From Deltaproteobacteria bacterium UBA7527 (GTDB lineage Bacteria; Desulfobacterota; Syntrophorhabdia; Syntrophorhabdales; Syntrophorhabdaceae), in the NCBI GenBank assembly GCA_002478225.1, contig DLMV01000065.1, forward strand, positions 9,000-16,470: DNA of 7,471 nucleotides, read 5' to 3'. The translations under genes and the position numbers were made by a program. A model generated the notes under the pieces. The model did not search any database, was not told the DNA's origin, and worked only from the letters and a program-made list of their open reading frames with translations. This document shows positions 1 through 6,636 of this stretch, piece after piece. Within the stretch, counting starts at the first letter, position 1. Each line of letters begins with the position of its first letter.

Positions 1-1612
1 GCATTGCGAACTTGAAGCGAGTGGCAACAAAATCAAGAAGCGATGCCTTCGTCTCTTCGAAGGAGAGCCGCCCGGCAATGCTGTTCCCGCTTTCATAGGC
101 GGTCTTTATGAGGTCTTCAAGCGCAATATGAAAACCTTTATCGATGGCGATCTTGACGATGCCGAGCGCCTGCCGCCTTAAAGCGAAGGGGTCCAGGTTG
201 CCTGTAGGCGTTATGCCCACAGAGAAAAATGATACCAGAGAATCGATCTTGTCGGCGATGCCGACGATCGCCCCGGGTATTGTTGCGGGAAGACCTCCGT
301 TGCCTCCTGTCGGCAGGTAATGTTCCTCGATCGCCCGTGCTACGTCATCATCCTCGCCCTCGATGGCGGCATAGATCCTGCCCATGGTGCCCTGCAGTTC
401 AGGAAATTCCCCGACCATGTGGGTGAGGAGGTCTGCCTTCATGATCCTGGCAGCCCGCTCGATCTTTCCGGCGTCGCCTGCGTTCAATGACGCGCAGATA
501 TGGCGCGCGACGGCCATGACCCTTTCGGTCTTTTCCTTCAGCGTCCCCAGCTTCACATGGAATACGATGGAGGAGAGGCGCTCGTATCTTTCGGAAAGCT
601 TTACCTTCCTGTCTTCCTCGAAGAAGAACTGCGCGTCAGCAAGCCTCGCCCGCAGCACCTTTTCGTTTCCCCTGATGACGTTCGCATCTTCCCTGGGGAT
701 CGTATTGGCGAAGAATATGAAATAGGGCATGAGCCTGCCGTCTTTCTGTTCAACGGGAATATAGCGCTGATGGCTCTTCATGACGTTTACCAGCACTTCC
801 TTCGGGATACCGAGAAACTCTTTATCGAAGGAGCCCCGAAGCGGATAAGGATATTCGGTGATATAGAGGATCTCCTTGATAAGCTCCCCGTCGCGTATTG
901 CCCGGCCGTTCGTCTCCTTTTCGATCCTGTCGATGCCTTCAAGGATCATCTCCATCCTCTCTGCTTCGTTGACGACGACGTAGCCGGCCTTCAGTTTCTC
1001 GAAATACTCTGACGGGTCTTTGATCGTGACGGGCCCTGCCGAGAGGAACCTGTGTCCGCAGGTGACGGTCCCGCTTCTCACGTCCGCGATAGAAAGCTGC
1101 AAGGGCTGGTCTCCGAAAAGGGCCAGGAGCCACTGTATGGGCCTGGCAAATTCAAAGCTCTCTGCCCCCCACCGCATCTTTTTCTGAAAAGGGATCTTTG
1201 CGATGATATCCTGGAGGAGCTCCGGGAGTATCTCCACGGCCTGCCTCCCTTTTTCCAGCTTTTCGACGGTAATGAACTCGACCCCGTCCTTGACGCCCTT
1301 TTTCAGTTCCTCAACAGGGACCCCCTGGGATCTCGCGAAGCCCGTAGCTGCCTTCGTGGGATTGCCAGATCCTTCGTAGGCCCTGTTCAGCGGCGGGCCG
1401 AATTTTATAGTGGTGATCTCTTCCTGCTTTTCGGCGACATCCAGTACCATAGCGGCGATACGGCGCGGCGTTGTCTGGATGTCGATATCGCCGAAGGACA
1501 ACCTGGCAGATGCGAGGCCGTCCTGGAGAAGCTTGAAGAGCCCCTCCTTCTCCGGTTCGGTGAACCTGGCCGGTATCTCCTCAGTGCCGATCTCAAGCAA
1601 TAACGTCTTCAC
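1..1612 (-). CDS. glyS: Glycine--tRNA ligase beta subunit, C-terminus cut by window edge
   Basis: This gene encodes the beta subunit of the bacterial alpha2beta2 glycyl-tRNA synthetase, a cytoplasmic enzyme that charges tRNA-Gly; the beta chain contributes most of the tRNA recognition. I translated 537 codons from the reverse strand. Family landmarks appear in order: GTEEIPA at residues 9-15, MRWG near 146, FARPIQWLLAL near 155, GHRF near 186, MKSHQRYIPV near 278, GNEKVLRARLADAQFF near 315, KADLLTHMVGEFPELQGTMG at 392-411 and PTGNLDPFALRRQALG near 469. The family is about 690 residues long, so roughly 150 C-terminal residues (the anticodon-binding end) lie beyond position 1. The start is GTG at 1612-1610: a GAGG element sits about 8 bases upstream, the product begins with the canonical (M)KTLLLEIGTEEIP, and an in-frame TGA upstream excludes a longer version. 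It lies 45 bases after glyQ, surely in the same operon. Confidence 0.97.
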   Translation of the reverse strand, partial: MKTLLLEIGTEEIPARFTEPEKEGLFKLLQDGLASARLSFGDIDIQTTPRRIAAMVLDVAEKQEEITTIKFGPPLNRAYEGSGNPTKAATGFARSQGVPVEELKKGVKDGVEFITVEKLEKGRQAVEILPELLQDIIAKIPFQKKMRWGAESFEFARPIQWLLALFGDQPLQLSIADVRSGTVTCGHRFLSAGPVTIKDPSEYFEKLKAGYVVVNEAERMEMILEGIDRIEKETNGRAIRDGELIKEILYITEYPYPLRGSFDKEFLGIPKEVLVNVMKSHQRYIPVEQKDGRLMPYFIFFANTIPREDANVIRGNEKVLRARLADAQFFFEEDRKVKLSERYERLSSIVFHVKLGTLKEKTERVMAVARHICASLNAGDAGKIERAARIMKADLLTHMVGEFPELQGTMGRIYAAIEGEDDDVARAIEEHYLPTGGNGGLPATIPGAIVGIADKIDSLVSFFSVGITPTGNLDPFALRRQALGIVKIAIDKGFHIALEDLIKTAYESGNSIAGRLSFEETKASLLDFVATRFKFAM

Positions 1613-1633
1613 GCTGTGTACCTCGGGTCTAAC

Positions 1634-1657
1634 CTTTCACTTTTCACGTTTCACTTT

Positions 1658-1661
<4 letters not shown>
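1634..1661. repeat. Four tandem degenerate heptads, consensus NTTTCAC
   Basis: Four consecutive 7-base units start at 1634, 1641, 1648 and 1655: CTTTCAC, TTTTCAC, GTTTCAC and TTTTCAC. Only the first base varies. The array fills most of the short glyQ-glyS spacer, and its last unit contains the glyQ stop codon (TGA on the minus strand at 1660-1658). In transcript sense the unit reads GTGAAAN. It ends about 20 bases before the glyS start, so it lies in the translated operon mRNA just ahead of the glyS ribosome-binding site. Function is unknown; replication slippage would explain the origin. Confidence 0.85.
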
Positions 1662-2530
<869 letters not shown>

Positions 2531-2544
2531 GACAACGCAACATT

Positions 2545-2575
2545 TCTATACCATACATTAAGCCGTTTTTACCAA
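2545..2575 (-). promoter_or_regulatory. Weak candidate promoter for glyQ-glyS
   Basis: On the minus strand a TTGGTA (2575-2570) and a TATAGA (2550-2545) lie 19 bases apart, longer than the ideal 17. TATGGT at 2555-2550 is an alternative -10 but is too close. A transcript from TATAGA would start near 2538 and leave a leader of under 10 bases, in keeping with the missing Shine-Dalgarno. No T-box or other leader structure is visible. The real promoter may lie further upstream, in or beyond the inverted repeat. Confidence 0.2.
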
Positions 2576-2603
2576 TATTTTCGACATACAGTAGATCAGA
2601 AAA

Positions 2604-2749
2604 GCGGCTCATAGTTCATAGCTCATGGCTATGGCAGAAGCAAGAACCCGAAACAGTATGTATGAAGATTTTTTACTGCCTGCTCCTTGCCGTTCATTAT
2701 ATCTCTTCCTTGCCATCAGCTATGAGATATCACCCATGAGCCGGTTTTT
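2604..2749. repeat. Inverted pair of heptad-repeat arms (MITE-like or hairpin-forming)
   Basis: The left arm (about 2604-2637) reads, after a CGG, the units CTCATAG, TTCATAG and CTCATGG from 2608 to 2628, then CTATGGC. The right arm (about 2712-2749) read on the minus strand has the same lead-in CGG after an A-rich run, then CTCATGG (2740-2734), GTGATAT, CTCATAG (2726-2720) and CTGATGG. The two arms match as inverted repeats at roughly 27 of 32 positions with one gap, by eye. About 75 bases lie between them with no ORF. The structure could be a degenerate non-autonomous element, a large imperfect hairpin, or two independent insertions of the same heptad family in opposite directions. No target-site duplication was identified. 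Confidence 0.6.
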
Positions 2750-2750
2750 A

Positions 2751-2991
2751 CGCCTCACGACGGTTTGCCAAAGGGAAGGCCCGACACCGATGCTCCACAT
2801 TTCTAACGGATAATGCTGACTATGACTGGTACTAACAGACAACGGTCCAACAACTGCACACAACGGATCGCCAAAAAATCCGGCCCCTGCTGATGCTGGC
2901 GTTGAGCCTGTAGAAAAACCCCGGTTTCGAAGGCACATTTTATTAGAGACTTTTTCTGTAGACTCGTCAGCAGCAGGAAAGAATGTTCGAC
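2751..2991. other. Intergenic stretch with no convincing gene
   Basis: Between the inverted repeat and the toxin-antitoxin promoter I see no supported gene. A minus-strand reading frame of 92 codons (2998-2720) exists, but it starts at a TTG inside the -35 box of the toxin-antitoxin promoter, has no ribosome-binding site, and is low-complexity and family-less. Small palindromes such as AAACC-CC-GGTTT near 2920-2931 are too tight to form useful stems. It may be decayed accessory DNA next to the toxin-antitoxin module. Confidence 0.5.
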
Positions 2992-3019
2992 TTGACAACC
3001 GGTCTTATTGTGGTACTAT
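2992..3019 (+). promoter_or_regulatory. Strong sigma70-type promoter of the toxin-antitoxin operon
   Basis: A perfect -35 TTGACA (2992-2997) is followed after 16 bases by a -10 TACTAT (3014-3019). A TG dinucleotide at 3011-3012 gives an extended -10 element (TGGTACTAT). Transcription would start near 3026, about 15 bases before the antitoxin ATG. This is the best promoter in the window. It is embedded in an inverted repeat, as expected of an autorepressed toxin-antitoxin operon. Confidence 0.85.
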
Positions 3020-3030
3020 ATTAAGACTGG
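2999..3030 (+). promoter_or_regulatory. Palindromic operator candidate around the -10 box
   Basis: Left arm CCGGTCTTA (2999-3007) and right arm TAAGACTGG (3022-3030) are reverse complements at 8 of 9 positions, separated by 14 bases that contain the -10 box. Centre-to-centre spacing is 23 bases, close to two helical turns, so both half-sites would face the same side of the DNA. The right arm touches the Shine-Dalgarno. Antitoxins of the YefM/Phd type typically bind palindromes at their own promoter, so this is the likely site of autoregulation. The binding itself is inferred. Confidence 0.65.
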
Positions 3031-3036
3031 AGGTGA
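3029..3036 (+). promoter_or_regulatory. Shine-Dalgarno of the antitoxin (decides its start)
   Basis: GGAGGTGA lies here, with 7 bases between GGAGG and the ATG at 3041. It fixes the start at 3041 rather than the in-frame TTG at 3008, which would lie upstream of the expected transcription start and inside the promoter. Confidence 0.9.
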
Positions 3037-3040
3037 CGAA

Positions 3041-3322
3041 ATGAATATTTCCAAGGACATCAAACCGATTACCTACCTGAAGTCAAGGGCGCCTGAATTG
3101 CTGAGGCAGATAAACGAGACGCATCGGCCTGTTGTTATTACGCAGAACGGAGAACCCAGGGCAGTGCTGCAAGATCCTGAAAGCTACGAGAACATGCGAA
3201 AGGCCATCGGCATTCTGAAACTGATCTCCCAGGGAGAACAAAACCTGAAGGATGGGAAATCAAAGCTTCAGGAAGAGGTGTTTGCAGGTATAGAGAAGCA
3301 CCTGAAAGAAAGAATGAAATGA
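3041..3322 (+). CDS. Type II antitoxin, YefM/Phd family
   Basis: This 93-residue protein is the likely antitoxin of the gene that follows it. The N-terminal half shows the Phd/YefM fold pattern: an initial strand and helix with MNISKDIKPITYLKSRAPEL (1-20), the segment NETHRPVVITQNGEPRAVLQD (25-45) that matches the family core 'rP(v)xITxNGxpxAVLxs', and SYENMRKAIGILKLI (48-62), the conserved helix after it. The charged C-terminal tail, about residues 63-93, is where such antitoxins usually wrap and neutralise the toxin. It should bind DNA through its N-terminus and repress its own promoter, where a palindrome is present. The stop codon overlaps the toxin start as ATGA, so translation of the two is coupled. 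The family assignment is firm; the pairing is inferred from the overlap. Confidence 0.92.
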   Translation: MNISKDIKPITYLKSRAPELLRQINETHRPVVITQNGEPRAVLQDPESYENMRKAIGILKLISQGEQNLKDGKSKLQEEVFAGIEKHLKERMK

Positions 3323-3654
3323 AACGAGATTACGCGGTTACCTGGTCGGAAACGGCCGAAGGAGACCTCCTTGCGATCATAGACTATATCGCTGACGACA
3401 GTCCATCCCGTGCTTACGACGTTTTCAAGGAGGTAAGGAAAAGGGCCTCCAGTCTTCGGTCATTTCCCGAAAGGGGCCGTGTTATTCCTGAGCTCCAGGA
3501 GCAGGGCATCACCCAGTATCACGAACTGATCACGGGGCCATGGAGAATCATCTACCGAATCTCGAAGAAACAGGTATACGTGCTTGCTGTGCTTGATTCG
3601 AGGCGCAGCGTAGAAGACATTCTTCTGCGAAGACTCACCGACATGAAACTGTAA
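3319..3654 (+). CDS. Type II toxin, RelE/ParE superfamily
   Basis: A 111-residue toxin of the RelE/ParE fold, overlapping the antitoxin by 4 bases. Family features are the opening strand YAVTWSETAEGDLLAIIDYIADDS (5-28), the FPERGRVIPEL block (49-59), the core YHELITGPWRIIYRI (67-81) and the closing strand VYVLAVLDSRR (86-96). The sequence resembles the ParE branch (DNA gyrase poisons) more than the ribosome-dependent RelE mRNA cutters, because the P-GR-PEL and Y-EL-GPWRI-Y blocks are typical there. By eye I cannot exclude RelE-type activity. It is slightly longer than the usual 95-100 residues because of a short tail, RRLTDMKL. The frame is intact, so the module may be active. It converges on the phosphatase gene, 67 bases away. 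Confidence 0.92.
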   Translation: MKRDYAVTWSETAEGDLLAIIDYIADDSPSRAYDVFKEVRKRASSLRSFPERGRVIPELQEQGITQYHELITGPWRIIYRISKKQVYVLAVLDSRRSVEDILLRRLTDMKL

Positions 3655-3661
3655 TGCTGTC

Positions 3662-3715
3662 AACAAATTGGTGCAGGCGACTCGCTGCAATCGGGCTGAT
3701 CCCAATGGACTTGTT
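3662..3715. terminator. Imperfect inverted repeat between convergent genes
   Basis: ATTGG (3667-3671) pairs with CCAAT (3702-3706) and AACAA (3662-3666) pairs with TTGTT (3711-3715), with a 4-base bulge on the right side. A smaller GCAG/CTGC pairing lies inside (3673-3688). The structure sits in the 67-base gap between the toxin and the phosphatase, where a bidirectional terminator would be expected. It lacks a T-run on either strand, so it is at best a weak candidate. Confidence 0.2.
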
Positions 3716-3721
3716 CCCTGG

Positions 3722-6190
3722 TTACCTGCCGGCGGTCGTGCCTTTGTATTGCAGCGCCAGCATTGTGATATCATCTGACTGGGGGGCATCCTGGGCGTAG
3801 TTCTTTACCGCATCTCTCACGCCGGAGACAAGATCCACGATCTGCGCGCCATGGAGAGATGACAGCGTTGTCTTAAGCCTCTCTTCAGAGAAAAATTCCG
3901 ACCGGGGGTTCATGGCCTCGGTGACCCCGTCAGTATAAAAGAAGATGACATCGCCGGGCTCAAGGGTCATCTTGAGCGAAGAGAACCGTGCACCCCCAAT
4001 AGGACCAAGGACTATGCTCTCGGGCAAAGCGATAAATTCAAAACCCTCACCATTTCCTCTTTCGATGAGCGGGGGATTATGACCGGCATTCGCGATCTCC
4101 ACCTCGCCCGTTTCCATATTCAGCATGGCGCACAGGATCGTAACGAACATTCCCTGCTCATTCTCTGAAGAGATCATATTGTTCGCCCTGAAAAGGACCT
4201 CGTCCGGCGCAAGATCGCTCAGCGCCAAGGTTTTGAGCAGGATCTGGGTGACCATCATAAAGAGCGCCGCAGGGATCCCTTTTCCTGAGACATCGCCGAT
4301 GATGAAACACAATCTATTTTCATTGATCAGGAAAAAGTCATAGAAATCGCCCCCGACCTCCCTGGCCGGTTCCATGAGGGCAAATATATCGAAGTCCTTT
4401 CTTCCGGGGAATGCGGGAAATGACCGCGGCAGGACGCTGGCCTGGATGTCGCGGGCTATTCTCAGGTCTGCCTCGATCCTTTCTTTCTCTGCGACGGTGG
4501 CCGCCAGGTTCTCCAGGGACCGCATGATGCTGATGTGAACGAGGTGGAATATGATCGAAGGGTCCTGATAGAACAAAGTCTTTGCCTTCTCTTCGTCCAG
4601 ACTGTACAGCTCAACATCCTCTTCACACATGACCGACACTGTCCGTTCCTTGGCCGGGGTGATGATCCCCATTTCGCCGATAAGGTTGCCCTTTCCGACA
4701 ACATGGTTCAATTCCACCAATCTCACGGCGCCCTTATTGATGTAGAACATTTTGTCGGCCTTGTCGCCTTTATGAAAGAGATACTCGCCCTGCTTATAGC
4801 TTACCGTCTCCATGTGCCGCGTAAGCCAGTCGAAGGAGTAATCGGATTGCCTGTCGTCCAGCAGTTCGCCGATGACCTTTTTCAGGCTTGTCTGGATCGC
4901 TTCCGCCATCTCCAGTTTGCTTGTCATCCTTTCATTGGCCGCTGTTGCGGTCTTTAGATCGGCGATGTATTCCTGAAGCCTGTCGATCATCTCATTGAAG
5001 GTGCCTGCCAGCTGGCCGATCTCGTCGCCATGCGTTGCCGATATATGGGTAAGCTCTGACCTGACCGTGTTGTTCAATAGAGATCCATCCTCTTTGCTGG
5101 CGCTCAATATCCTTGTAACGCCGGTAAGGGACCGTATCGGGCGGACCATGGCCCTCCCCAGGAAAAACGCCAGCAACGTTATCAGCATGCCTGCCATGGC
5201 AACACTTCCAAGGCACTTGTAAAAAAGAATGTTAAGGGGCTTTGCAAAAAAGGCCTCAGGTTCCGTGATCCCCACTGTCCAGGAATGCATGGCCATGCGT
5301 GCGTATCCAAGGACATGAGGGGCGTTTGATCCCGGGAATCGATACTCCATGTACCCCGGTGAGGTATCCTTCAGCATGGCCCCGGCCACGTCCGGGCGGT
5401 CGAGGCTTTCTATCGTCTTCACGGGGAACCTGCTGTGGCGCTGGATCTCATCGATCGCATTTTGAGAGAGAGGGGTAAGGCTGTGATACAGCAATGTTCG
5501 ATCCGGATGGGATATGATGATGCCGTTCCTGTCGACGAGAAATGCCCGGACCGGTGTTTTTGAGAGATTGACCTGATCAAGTATGGTATACACTGCCTGT
5601 GCATTCATCTTGATGACGGCAACCCCTATGATCTTTCCGTCCTTTCCGCGAACAGGTCCGGAGAAGTAGACGCCTGATTCCCCGCTGACAGAGCCTATCA
5701 ATATATCGGAGACATAGCTCTCGCCGCGTATGCCGTGGATATAATAGGACCGGAAGCTTATGTCTTTCCCGACGATCTCGGGATACGTGGCAGCCATCAT
5801 TATCCCGTCGACGCTCATCAGGTAGGCGCTGGCAATGTCGGGGGAGGCCGCCTTGACGCGGAGCAATGCGCCGGTCGCTTTTTGCTGGTACTCTCTCCGC
5901 TTGCTCCCGGGTGCGGCCAGAAAGGCGATGACGTCATGATCGGTTGCGATAAAGTTTATTATCTGGTGGTTGTCCTTGATCAGCTGGTCGAGGCGTCCGG
6001 CGATGCTGGAAGCGAGCAGTCGCAGGTTATTCTGTTCCGATACGCTGATGGTTTTCAGGCTCTCCCGCATGGTGTAATAAGCGATGAATGTCATGGGGAC
6101 AAGGGAGACCACCAGGAGGATGACGGTCAGCTTCACCGTTATCGGCCACCCTTTCACGCGGGGATGTTCATTTTCATCATTTGTATTCAT
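3722..6190 (-). CDS. Membrane sensor phosphatase: dCache-HAMP-cNMP-binding-SpoIIE/PP2C
   Basis: An 822-residue inner-membrane signalling protein. In order: a short cytoplasmic N-terminus; a transmembrane helix at about 18-40; a periplasmic double-Cache-like sensor at about 45-315, with the YLMSVDGIMMAAT and FLVDRNGIIISHPD strands typical of Cache domains; a second helix at about 321-346; a HAMP linker from RPIRSLT (350) to GDEIGQLAGTFNEM (388-401); a coiled coil to about 445; a cyclic-nucleotide-binding fold at about 450-555 (GEYLFHKGDKADKMFYINKG, then GEMGI with E506 and R516); a second helical linker ending in LRIARDIQASVLP; and a SpoIIE/RsbU-type PP2C phosphatase at about 600-817. Catalytic acids look intact: GGDFYDF (D615, D618), GDVSGKG (D633), FYTDGVTEAMN (D754) and SDDITML (D806, D807). 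Such enzymes dephosphorylate anti-anti-sigma factors of the STAS type; no such partner is adjacent. The ATG at 6190-6188 is the only start, since an in-frame TAG lies three codons upstream. It has no good Shine-Dalgarno. Ligands are unknown. Confidence 0.95.
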   Translation of the reverse strand: MNTNDENEHPRVKGWPITVKLTVILLVVSLVPMTFIAYYTMRESLKTISVSEQNNLRLLASSIAGRLDQLIKDNHQIINFIATDHDVIAFLAAPGSKRREYQQKATGALLRVKAASPDIASAYLMSVDGIMMAATYPEIVGKDISFRSYYIHGIRGESYVSDILIGSVSGESGVYFSGPVRGKDGKIIGVAVIKMNAQAVYTILDQVNLSKTPVRAFLVDRNGIIISHPDRTLLYHSLTPLSQNAIDEIQRHSRFPVKTIESLDRPDVAGAMLKDTSPGYMEYRFPGSNAPHVLGYARMAMHSWTVGITEPEAFFAKPLNILFYKCLGSVAMAGMLITLLAFFLGRAMVRPIRSLTGVTRILSASKEDGSLLNNTVRSELTHISATHGDEIGQLAGTFNEMIDRLQEYIADLKTATAANERMTSKLEMAEAIQTSLKKVIGELLDDRQSDYSFDWLTRHMETVSYKQGEYLFHKGDKADKMFYINKGAVRLVELNHVVGKGNLIGEMGIITPAKERTVSVMCEEDVELYSLDEEKAKTLFYQDPSIIFHLVHISIMRSLENLAATVAEKERIEADLRIARDIQASVLPRSFPAFPGRKDFDIFALMEPAREVGGDFYDFFLINENRLCFIIGDVSGKGIPAALFMMVTQILLKTLALSDLAPDEVLFRANNMISSENEQGMFVTILCAMLNMETGEVEIANAGHNPPLIERGNGEGFEFIALPESIVLGPIGGARFSSLKMTLEPGDVIFFYTDGVTEAMNPRSEFFSEERLKTTLSSLHGAQIVDLVSGVRDAVKNYAQDAPQSDDITMLALQYKGTTAGR

Positions 6191-6205
6191 GGAGATCTAT
6201 TTTCT

Positions 6206-6234
6206 ATTCTCCTGCCGTTGCAATGCGTTGTCAA
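6206..6234 (-). promoter_or_regulatory. Candidate sigma70 promoter of the phosphatase gene
   Basis: On the minus strand a perfect -35 TTGACA (6234-6229) is followed after exactly 17 bases by GAGAAT (6211-6206), four of six matches to the -10 consensus. Transcription would begin near 6199, leaving a leader of about 8-9 bases without a Shine-Dalgarno. The GGAG in this stretch lies too far (about 17 bases) from the ATG to serve. The promoter stands just downstream of the heptad array, on the gene-proximal side. Confidence 0.45.
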
Positions 6235-6246
6235 GGAGTCAATAAT

Positions 6247-6330
6247 CGGACAGCGGACAGGGAAAAGAAGGACGGCGCTAAGCTCATGGCTCATGGTAAA
6301 AAAACAGTAGAAAATAGTAGACAGTACAGT
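6247..6330. repeat. 84-base heptad-repeat tract, mixed words in one register
   Basis: Read in 7-base steps from 6247, this spacer contains perfect tandem doublets: CGGACAG at 6247 and 6254, GCTCATG at 6282 and 6289. A related trio of AACAGTA (6303), GTAGACA (6317) and GTACAGT (6324) follows. The two doublets are 35 bases apart, a multiple of 7, so they share one register. GCTCATGG is the same word as in the 2608-2628 array, and ACAGTAG (6304-6310) also recurs at 2588-2594. An A7 run lies at 6298-6304. There is no open frame. The tract separates the small ORF from the phosphatase gene. Confidence 0.7.
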
Positions 6331-6338
6331 TGGTACTG
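6322..6338 (-). terminator. Small hairpin after the 6359-6613 ORF, possible terminator
   Basis: CAGTAC (6322-6327) and GTACTG (6333-6338) form a perfect 6-base stem with a 5-base loop, about 20 bases past the tandem stop codons of the minus-strand ORF. A pyrimidine-rich tract with T-runs follows on the minus strand, but the T7 run (6304-6298) is about 18 bases away. The stem is AT-rich and part of the heptad tract, so this is a weak terminator call. Confidence 0.3.
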
Positions 6339-6358
6339 AAAATTGACATTAAGGATTA

Positions 6359-6613
6359 TTATCTTTGCCAGAGATGGATAAAATCACGGGAATCGCCGTC
6401 GCTAAACTTGGTTCGTACAGTTATTACGTAGCCGTCCTCACTGATAATAAAGGTCTTTGATACGGCCTTGACCTTCAGGAACGCCGGTTGGTCATAGATT
6501 GGGGCGGTGGTTTCACGTCCCTTGATTTCAACACGAGATGCATCACCAGTCCATTCATTATAGCGACCGTTGTCAATGTATCCGCTCACGATAATCCTTC
6601 CTCTCACATCCAA
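6359..6613 (-). CDS. Beta-rich C-terminal fragment, probably split from the TPR gene
   Basis: The frame encodes about 84 residues from a TTG at 6613-6611 and ends in tandem stops TAA TAA. The sequence alternates hydrophobic and polar residues (RGRIIVSGYIDNGR, SRVEIKGRE, AFLKVKAVSKTFIISEDGYVITVRTKF), which suggests an all-beta domain. I do not recognise a named family. No Shine-Dalgarno precedes the TTG, nor the alternative GTG at 6607. The same frame stays open upstream into the end of the TPR gene (RYTKVEGHGVTSVLDVRG from 6652), and that extension looks protein-like. I therefore think it is the missing C-terminal domain of the gene at 6637-7209, separated by a one-base shift. If it is a separate gene, its start is unresolved. 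Confidence 0.5.
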   Translation of the reverse strand: MDVRGRIIVSGYIDNGRYNEWTGDASRVEIKGRETTAPIYDQPAFLKVKAVSKTFIISEDGYVITVRTKFSDGDSRDFIHLWQR

Positions 6614-6636
6614 AACAGACGTTACCCCATGGCCCT

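Noticed and set aside
500..1012. Plus-strand open frame of 170 codons opposite glyS
   Set aside because: It is antisense to the conserved glyS reading frame, which carries all the family motifs.
2531..2600. T-box or other leader riboswitch for glyQ-glyS
   Set aside because: No T-box motif or stable leader structure was seen; the space between the candidate promoter and ATG is too short.
2720..2998. Minus-strand open frame of 92 codons upstream of the toxin-antitoxin operon
   Set aside because: It would begin at a TTG inside the -35 box, has no ribosome-binding site, overlaps the inverted repeat and has no recognisable family features.
3008..3040. Upstream TTG as start of the antitoxin
   Set aside because: It lies within the promoter, upstream of the expected transcription start; the ATG at 3041 has a strong Shine-Dalgarno and gives the family N-terminus.
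5735..6310. Plus-strand open frame of 191 codons opposite the phosphatase N-terminus
   Set aside because: It is a shadow of the sensor domain and runs into the repeat tract; it has no start signals or family match.
6343..6348. TTGACA on the plus strand as a promoter
   Set aside because: No -10-like hexamer lies 16-18 bases downstream and no plus-strand gene follows.
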